Below are positions 57,816 through 64,000 of a DNA stretch of 64,000 bases, piece after piece. The position numbers and the translations under genes are program-made. Origin of the DNA: a virus; IMG/VR virus record IMGVR_UViG_3300044591_002232, positions 185,821 to 249,820 of that record, one strand, 5' to 3'. Below the pieces are notes generated by a model. That model was not told where the DNA came from. It did not search any database and saw only the letters and a list, made by a program, of their open reading frames with translations. Numbering within the stretch: position 1 is the first letter of the stretch; every line of letters begins with the position of its first letter.

Positions 57816-60800
57816 ATGTCAGCAAATCGCAATTTCACTGTAAAAAATGGTCTTGAGGTTGCAGAAAACCTAATTTTTGCTGATGGCTCTAAACAACAGG
57901 TGGGTATAAAGACCGCGAATCCTTTTTATACTGTAGATGTTTATGGAGATATTGCACTTACTGGAAAATTATTTACGCCTCCAGAAAACGTAGGAATAGG
58001 AACCACAACTGGAATTATCGATGGCGATTTTGGCAACTTTATTCTAGGCGTAACCCCCTCTTTCTTTCGGGTTAATGATATTGTTAGTGGATCCTTTCTT
58101 CAGCCGGATACCCGAGTTGTATCTGTTGGAGCTTCAACTATTGGGATTAATCCTCCGCACTTAAGAATCACAGGGGGTGGAGTAACAGAAACGTTGAATG
58201 TAACAAGAAGAGTTACTTGCGGTGAAAATGGACAAATTTTGGTATCAAGAGGAGCCGGACTAAATCCAATCTGGAAGGACTCGGTGAATGAGGTAATTGT
58301 AAAAGAGACGACTTCCTCCAATACCAATTATTTGACATTTGTTGACGGTTCTGGTGAACAGGTATTAAATATCTCTCCCAATCAGATTGTTTTTATTCCA
58401 GCCACAGGAAACCTAGGTCTAGGAATTACAGATCCGAATTTTATATTTGATGTCTTAGGTGATACTAGATTTGATGGAACTCTTTTTGCCTCACTATTGG
58501 ATGGTGATTTGGTAAGTGGAAACTCCACAATTCAGAATTTATTTGTAATAGAAGATTCTTTTTTTGATTCTAATGTAATTCTCTCCTCTGGAAATATCGG
58601 AATTGGTTCTACTCTTCCAAATGCGAGATTAGACATAAGTGGAAATGCAATAATTTCTGGTATTGTCACTGCCCAGCAATTTTCCGGAACCGCGACAACC
58701 TCAATAAATTCAACAATAAAAAATAGTAATACTTCTTTAATAAGTTATCCAACATTTGTCACTGGAACTGGAAGTACAATTCTTGATATAAATGCTACAA
58801 AACTGACTTTTATTGCCTCTACTGCAAGTCTAGGTATTGGAACAGACAATCCTACAAAAAGTTTAGATGTTATTGGTGATATTTCCTTTACGAATAGACT
58901 ATTTGCTCAGTCTAAGCCGGAATTGGTGAAAACTGCTCAGGGGCTTTTAAGTAGTAATAATCCGAATTTTATTGGGATAAACACCTCAAATGTTACAGTT
59001 AATCAGATTATTCAGGGGAGTGTTGGCATTTCATCCAATACAAGAGTAACTGCTATCAGGGCGACAGGAATTGATATTTCTCCATCACACAATGTTTTAG
59101 TTTCGGGTCCAATTGAGAGTACAATTTCATTCTTTGTTTCCCCAGGACTGACTCCTGGTCTTAATAATCAAATTTTAATTTCTAGGGGTTCTGATAATTC
59201 GGCTATTTGGATTAATGCAGCGGATGTTACAAATACTGTAGTAATAGACAGTAATGAAAATAAGACCTTCTTTCCAATTTTATCTCCAGTAACTTCTGGG
59301 ATTTCTACGTTAACTGTTGATTCAACTGGTCTTGTTTATAATCCCTCTACTAATCGTTTGGGTATTGGAACATCAAATCCTTCAGACGCCCTAGATGTAC
59401 GTGGAAATGTAACCGCACTTTCTTATTTTGGGGACGGTGTAAATCTCTCGGGAATTGTCACTCAAATTGCCAGTGGAATCGGGATTAGCATCTCCCCAAT
59501 CAGCGGAAAAGGTCTCGTTACAATCGAATCATATACTCCAACCGGAAAGACGATTTATGTGAATCAAAATGGTAATGACAATAATACTGGGCTTTCTGAA
59601 AATCACGCAAAACGAACCATAAAGGCCGCAGCAAACACTGCGATTTTTGGGGACACTATCAAAGTATTTCCTGGAGTTTATGTAGAAGAAAATCCAATTG
59701 TCTTAAAGAAAACAGTCTCAGTAGAGGGGACTGAATTAAGAAACTGCGTAGTAACTCCAAAATATCCTTACCTAGATCTTTTCCATGTTAATAATGGTTG
59801 CCACATTACTGACTTAAGTTTCATTGGCCCTGCAATGACTGATGGGGCATCAATAGTCGCACTTCAGCCATTGGAGGGTGTTTCTCTAGATAGATATTTT
59901 GATGCTGCTAGACTTATCAGAACAAACTTAGATTATATTGCAAATGAAACAGTTGGGTTCTTAACAAGTGGTTTCAGTGGGTTTGCTGGAAATCATCGAG
60001 AGCAAGATGCCGCCAGACTTATTGATCTAAACATTAATTATATTGCGGCAGAGGCAGTTGGATTTTTAACTTCCCCTACTGGATTAAACTTTACTGTTCC
60101 TGGACCAGGTACACCCGGAGATTGTGCGGATGATATAAAAGATATCTTTAGGTCTGTTTCTTATGATTTAAAGGCAAATAGCAACAAAAAATCTGTTGGG
60201 GCTGCTTTATCTTATTTTAATTCATCTGGGGCACTTGTTCATATAACAGGGGTTGGGGTTTCTCAGGCAACTATTAATACTTTAAACTATGCAGTAGGTA
60301 TTGCAAAATCTGTTATTAACAACGTAACTCCCCCGATCTCTTATCAAATTGGCATCGGTAGTGTAACCCAAGTTATTGATCCTTCTGTTATTGCTGTTTA
60401 TGGTGGATGTGTTGCTGTAGGCACAACCATTTCACAATTAGTTGGTATTATTACATCTGCAATTGGAGCAGGAAATACCTCTGACCTTCCTGCTATCAGA
60501 TATGGTGTCACCCTAGAAAGTAAAGATTGCGCAGATGACATTAAAGATATTTGGAAATGTGTAACCCACGATATAACCAGAGGTGGAAATTCACGTTGTA
60601 TTGATGCTGGAAAAGCATATTATACTGATAACTGGAATCTAATTCCACAAATTCTAAAAAATCCTGGAGAAGTACAGCAGACAGTTGCATCGGTTGATTA
60701 TTCTTTTGGCGTGGCCAGAGCAGTTATCAATAACGTAACTTGGGGTGGGTATCCGGCCGGTCTTACTACTTCAGTTTCTAACGCAACATATAATGCTGTA

Positions 60801-62945
60801 ACCGGAATAACAACAATAACTGCAACCAATCATGGTCTTGTTAAAGATGATGCAGTTAAAATTGTGGGACTCGCCTTCACTTGCCCATCCGGTCCTGGAA
60901 TTGTAACTTACCCTTCAGGTGCTTTTGGATACATTTTTAATGTACTAAGAAGAGTAGACAGCAATAATTTTGAAGTTGTTGTTGGTCAATCAACCTTACC
61001 TCACACTTATGTATCCGGTGGAACTGTTCAAAAATATGGAAGTTTCCCTCATGATACTTATCAGGTAAAAGATCTTGCAATCCAAGGCGATCCATTAACT
61101 GGTTTTAATAATGCTATTAATGGATGTGCTAATGTTACTTCCGCAATACGATCTTGTGTTGGTATTGTTACTAACATTGTTGGCGTCGGCTCAGAGGCAT
61201 TTTCTACCGTCGGCATCAAAACTACATATCCCGGCAACTCTGGAGTCGGTGTTTCTTCTATTCGGTCAATTACCTCTGCAACATATGATCAAGTTACAGG
61301 AAAGACAACAATAATTGCTCCAGGATTTAGTGTACTTGAGGGGGATCAGATTGAACTTAGGGATTTAAAATTTAGTTGTAATTCTGATGGAGGAATATCT
61401 ACCCAACGCTTCCCATCAGGAAGATATGGTTACGATTTCTTTGTAGATAAAGTTAATCTCGACGGCTCCTTTGATGTTTATGTAGGACCATCCACCTTAC
61501 CACATACTTATGATGGCGGTGGTCTTGTTGTAGACCGGTCTGTTGCAGTTTCTACTGCCTTCTATGATAACACGACCGGAATTACCACTATTACTGCTCC
61601 TGGGGCGTATGTGAGGCAGGGAGACTTTGTTACCTTAAGAGATTTACAGTTCTCTTGTCCATCAGGTCCTACAATCCTTACTTATCCATCAGGTAAAAAT
61701 GGATTTGATTTCAAGGTAACACAAGTAATTGGAGCCGGAACAACATTTGTAGTAAATGTTGGAGTTTCAACTCTTCCACATAGCTATGTTTCTGGTGGAA
61801 GAGTATTCCCACCATTCTCTAGAGGGGTTGGCCCGATAACACAAGGTCCATATGTAAGAAACTGCACCAATTTCATACCAAATTCTATCGGTATGAAAGT
61901 TGACGGTTTTGCTGCCGAGCCTGGAGATAAGGATGACATTGGTGTGACTGGGACCATGAGTGTGGACAGCTACACTCAATATAATCAAGGTGGAATAGGA
62001 GTATCTATTACAAACGGAGCATATTCTCAATTAGTTTCTATATTTACTATTTGTGATGATATTGCTATATTCACTGGTTCTGGTGGCCAATGTGACATCA
62101 CAAACTCCAATAGTTCTTTTGGTAGATTAGGTCTGGTATCTGATGGTGTAGGTGATGTTTCTACTGGTTCAATCTACCGATACACCGGAATTGCAAATGC
62201 AGCCCTAGCAGAACAACCAATTGTTCAGGTTTCAAGTATAGGATCTCTGAGACCTTATGATGGCCAGGCTCTCTATTTTGGTGAGCTTTATTATGAAGTT
62301 AGACGAGTTAATATTTCAAATGGCGGTTCTGGTTATACTCTGCCACCTAGAGTAACAATTGATTCACCAACCGGACCAAATGGAATTAGAGCCGAGGCAG
62401 TAGCTACCATCGATGGATCAGGAAAAGTTTCATCTATTGATATAATTAGCACTGGTAGTCAATATAGAATTTCTGATTCTCCTACCGTAGCAATTGATCC
62501 TCCATCTGACCCAGGAACAACTGCAACTGCCAGCTTAGAGTTCTATCCACTATACTATACAATTGAATCTGCAACTCTTCCAAATTCCGGTATTTCAACC
62601 ATAACATTAAATACCAATCTTAACAATAGTGTAAGTCTAGGTACAACTGTTTATTTTAGTAGATTGAGCCTACAAATTGTTTCATCTCACTCTTTTGAAT
62701 GGGTCGGTTCTGGTAATGATATAAATAAAGCAAAGCCAGCTTTAGGTGGCGTTGTAAACCAAGAGAATGAGGTAGTTAAGTTGAATGGTGGTGAAGTATT
62801 TTATACAAGTACTGATCAGGCCGGAAACTTTAGAATTGGTGATGATTTCGTGATTAACCAATTAACAGGAACAGTTACTGGTAGATCTTTTAATCAAAGT
62901 ATTTTAAATAACGTAACCCCACTCATCATCGCATTAGGGAGATAA
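57816..62945 (+). CDS. Large tail fibre / structural protein (1709 aa)
   Basis: The start MSANRNFTVKNGLEVAENLI and LGIGTxNPxxxLDVxGD-type repeats (about residues 25, 200, 340 and 520) are typical of cyanophage fibre shafts. Around 580-680 is a right-handed beta-helix-like block (KTIYVNQNGNDNNTGLSEN, then IKVFPGVYVEENPIVLKK) like that of pectate-lyase folds. Repeated units DCADDIKDI(F/W) and TYPSG...VGxSTLPHTY recur two to four times. The C-terminal part includes GGSGYTLPPRVTID. It is preceded by a strong ribosome site and its own late promoter. Confidence 0.8.
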   Translation: MSANRNFTVKNGLEVAENLIFADGSKQQVGIKTANPFYTVDVYGDIALTGKLFTPPENVGIGTTTGIIDGDFGNFILGVTPSFFRVNDIVSGSFLQPDTRVVSVGASTIGINPPHLRITGGGVTETLNVTRRVTCGENGQILVSRGAGLNPIWKDSVNEVIVKETTSSNTNYLTFVDGSGEQVLNISPNQIVFIPATGNLGLGITDPNFIFDVLGDTRFDGTLFASLLDGDLVSGNSTIQNLFVIEDSFFDSNVILSSGNIGIGSTLPNARLDISGNAIISGIVTAQQFSGTATTSINSTIKNSNTSLISYPTFVTGTGSTILDINATKLTFIASTASLGIGTDNPTKSLDVIGDISFTNRLFAQSKPELVKTAQGLLSSNNPNFIGINTSNVTVNQIIQGSVGISSNTRVTAIRATGIDISPSHNVLVSGPIESTISFFVSPGLTPGLNNQILISRGSDNSAIWINAADVTNTVVIDSNENKTFFPILSPVTSGISTLTVDSTGLVYNPSTNRLGIGTSNPSDALDVRGNVTALSYFGDGVNLSGIVTQIASGIGISISPISGKGLVTIESYTPTGKTIYVNQNGNDNNTGLSENHAKRTIKAAANTAIFGDTIKVFPGVYVEENPIVLKKTVSVEGTELRNCVVTPKYPYLDLFHVNNGCHITDLSFIGPAMTDGASIVALQPLEGVSLDRYFDAARLIRTNLDYIANETVGFLTSGFSGFAGNHREQDAARLIDLNINYIAAEAVGFLTSPTGLNFTVPGPGTPGDCADDIKDIFRSVSYDLKANSNKKSVGAALSYFNSSGALVHITGVGVSQATINTLNYAVGIAKSVINNVTPPISYQIGIGSVTQVIDPSVIAVYGGCVAVGTTISQLVGIITSAIGAGNTSDLPAIRYGVTLESKDCADDIKDIWKCVTHDITRGGNSRCIDAGKAYYTDNWNLIPQILKNPGEVQQTVASVDYSFGVARAVINNVTWGGYPAGLTTSVSNATYNAVTGITTITATNHGLVKDDAVKIVGLAFTCPSGPGIVTYPSGAFGYIFNVLRRVDSNNFEVVVGQSTLPHTYVSGGTVQKYGSFPHDTYQVKDLAIQGDPLTGFNNAINGCANVTSAIRSCVGIVTNIVGVGSEAFSTVGIKTTYPGNSGVGVSSIRSITSATYDQVTGKTTIIAPGFSVLEGDQIELRDLKFSCNSDGGISTQRFPSGRYGYDFFVDKVNLDGSFDVYVGPSTLPHTYDGGGLVVDRSVAVSTAFYDNTTGITTITAPGAYVRQGDFVTLRDLQFSCPSGPTILTYPSGKNGFDFKVTQVIGAGTTFVVNVGVSTLPHSYVSGGRVFPPFSRGVGPITQGPYVRNCTNFIPNSIGMKVDGFAAEPGDKDDIGVTGTMSVDSYTQYNQGGIGVSITNGAYSQLVSIFTICDDIAIFTGSGGQCDITNSNSSFGRLGLVSDGVGDVSTGSIYRYTGIANAALAEQPIVQVSSIGSLRPYDGQALYFGELYYEVRRVNISNGGSGYTLPPRVTIDSPTGPNGIRAEAVATIDGSGKVSSIDIISTGSQYRISDSPTVAIDPPSDPGTTATASLEFYPLYYTIESATLPNSGISTITLNTNLNNSVSLGTTVYFSRLSLQIVSSHSFEWVGSGNDINKAKPALGGVVNQENEVVKLNGGEVFYTSTDQAGNFRIGDDFVINQLTGTVTGRSFNQSILNNVTPLIIALGR

Positions 62946-62947
62946 AA

Positions 62948-63298
62948 ATGGCCGCTGTAGCACTTAATACGTTTAAAACAATCAGATCAAATGTTGGAAT
63001 AGCAACCAGCACAATTTATACTTGTCCAGTAGGTGTTTCGGCCATTATCATTTTGGCCCAAGTTACTAATTTAACTACAGATACAACATCACAAATCACC
63101 GCGATACATGCGAGACCTGGTGATGTTCAAGTTGATTACAAATTTTCTAATGGAGCATTTGTCCCACCAAATGATAGCATAAATCTTGTTCCAGATGGTC
63201 GCTTGGCTCTAGAAACTAACGATTCTATTAAAATATTAGCCAGCGGCAATAACCAATTAAATATTGTATTAAGCATTCTAGAAACAGCAAAACAGTAA
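62948..63298 (+). CDS. Conserved cyanophage virion protein (116 aa)
   Basis: Beta-rich 116 residues beginning MAAVALNTFKTIRSNVGIAT, with STIYTCPVGVSAIIILAQVT and GNNQLNIVLSILE. A short protein of this type follows the large fibre gene in T4-like cyanophages as I recall, and is found in virions. It starts 2 nt after the fibre stop. Confidence 0.7.
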   Translation: MAAVALNTFKTIRSNVGIATSTIYTCPVGVSAIIILAQVTNLTTDTTSQITAIHARPGDVQVDYKFSNGAFVPPNDSINLVPDGRLALETNDSIKILASGNNQLNIVLSILETAKQ

Positions 63299-63302
63299 AA
63301 AT

Positions 63303-64000
63303 ATGTCTAAATTAGTTTCAGGGCGAGTAAAGAAAACCCCACAAAGCGGTTTAACATCCGACAGGTATGAATTTTTAGGGCTAGAACAGGCAGAACCGAA
63401 TTTAGGTGATCCTAAAGTTGGCCCTTCTTCTACTGGGGCAAATCCACTTCCTGTTGGCGAGGCGTATCAATTAGTTTCGATTTCAGAAAATGAAGGTGGA
63501 AGATATTGGACACCATTTTCCCCAGGAATTTCTACGGAACCTGGAGTTATTACTGTTTATCAGGACGGGTTTCTTCCTGCTGATGATAACCGATTTACTC
63601 AGATTAATGGGTTAAATTTTGTAGGGTTGGGGGTAACTATTGAAACTCCTGCTGTAGATGGCCCGACAGCAGGAGTTGGAATTGCTACAGTTAAATTTAA
63701 TTTAGGCCCTCAAGGATTACAAGGCATCCAAGGTATTCAAGGAATTCAGGGAATTCAGGGCAATTTAGGTATCCAAGGAACAATAGGTCCACAGGGTATT
63801 CAAGGAATTCAGGGCAATTTAGGTATCCAAGGAACAATAGGTCCACAGGGTATCCAAGGTATTCAAGGAATTCAGGGCAATTTAGGTATCCAAGGAACAA
63901 TAGGTCCACAGGGTATCCAAGGTATTCAAGGAATTCAGGGCAATTTAGGTATCCAAGGAACAATAGGTCCACAGGGTATCCAAGGTATTCAAGGAATTCA
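63303..64000 (+). CDS. Collagen-like tail fibre protein (partial, runs off the window)
   Basis: The reading frame is still open at the right edge after 232 codons. It begins MSKLVSGRVKKTPQSGLTSD, then RYEFLGLEQAEPNLGDPKVG, a conserved cyanophage fibre N terminus, then RYWTPFSPGISTEPGVITVY. From about residue 133 it becomes Gly-x-y collagen-like repeats (GIQGIQGIQG and GNLGIQGTIGPQ), encoded by tandem 63-bp DNA units. Such repeats form triple-helical shafts. The C-terminal binding domain lies outside the window. Confidence 0.8.
   Translation, partial: MSKLVSGRVKKTPQSGLTSDRYEFLGLEQAEPNLGDPKVGPSSTGANPLPVGEAYQLVSISENEGGRYWTPFSPGISTEPGVITVYQDGFLPADDNRFTQINGLNFVGLGVTIETPAVDGPTAGVGIATVKFNLGPQGLQGIQGIQGIQGIQGNLGIQGTIGPQGIQGIQGNLGIQGTIGPQGIQGIQGIQGNLGIQGTIGPQGIQGIQGIQGNLGIQGTIGPQGIQGIQGI
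63717..64000 (+). repeat. Tandem 63-bp collagen-coding repeats
   Basis: The unit starts GGGCAATTTAGGTATCCAAG and recurs at about 63758, 63812, 63875 and 63938. Spacing is 54, 63 and 63 bp, so the first copy lacks one 9-bp (GIQ) step. The copies are nearly identical, and the array continues past the window. Its length is likely to vary between isolates. Confidence 0.9.

Noticed and set aside
1-64000. CRISPR array, insertion sequence, rRNA or replication origin
   Set aside because: No regularly spaced direct repeats with unique spacers, no transposase, and no rRNA-like sequence were seen; the only direct repeats are inside coding genes.

Overview
This window is a piece of a tailed-phage genome of the T4-like cyanophage type (myovirus, Kyanoviridae-like). 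Three lines of evidence support this. First, there are T4-type core genes: the late coactivator gp33, helicase loader gp59 and ssDNA-binding protein gp32 in that order, plus baseplate and head genes resembling gp53, gp48, gp4, gp54, gp26, gp51, gp27 and gp5. Second, there are cyanophage accessory genes: SpeD, ThyX, PhoH, glutaredoxin and a high-light-inducible protein. Third, many genes are preceded by the T4-type late promoter motif (C/A)TAAATA. Gene density is very high, with ATGA or TAATG overlaps almost everywhere and many genes under 60 codons.

Layout. 1-3500 is a tRNA and RNA region: the tail of an unknown gene, a tRNA-Pro(UGG), a Thg1-like 3'-5' nucleotidyltransferase, small unknown genes, a roughly 450-nt stretch full of hairpins behind a sigma70-type promoter, and a tRNA-Arg(UCU) split in its anticodon loop by a group I intron. 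3500-5030 holds small genes and a pentapeptide-repeat protein. 5029-11310 is an eight-gene glycan cassette: a methyltransferase followed by GT11, GT6, two unclassified glycosyltransferases, two tandem GT4 paralogues and GT25. 11460-14323 is a cell-envelope and photosynthesis cassette: RlpA-like protein, NlpC/P60-like peptidase, a complete cyanobacterial SLH-OprB porin, an HLIP and a 29-residue mini-HLIP. 14389-20467 is a run of small conserved cyanophage genes with glutaredoxin and SpeD. 20470-26360 is nucleotide metabolism and replication: ThyX carrying an HNH intein, PhoH, a PD-(D/E)XK nuclease, gp33, gp59, gp32 and a GIY-YIG-like protein.

26476-37201 is on the minus strand: gp53, gp48, a 2559-residue adhesin-like protein, a small structural protein and gp4. 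From 37234 to the end, on the plus strand, come baseplate hub and tail-fibre genes: gp54, gp26, gp51, two large paralogous hub or tape-measure-like proteins (the second with a lysozyme domain), gp27-like, gp5-like, a spike-like protein, a 2029-residue fibre with an S74 intramolecular chaperone, a glycine-rich adhesin, a 1709-residue fibre protein, and the start of a collagen-like fibre that runs off the window.

Most striking are the group I intron in a phage tRNA, the neighbouring structured RNA, the ThyX intein, the phage-borne porin and peptidoglycan cassette, the large glycosyltransferase cassette, and the giant minus-strand adhesin placed between gp48 and gp4. All functional calls come from reading motifs by eye. 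No database search was run.
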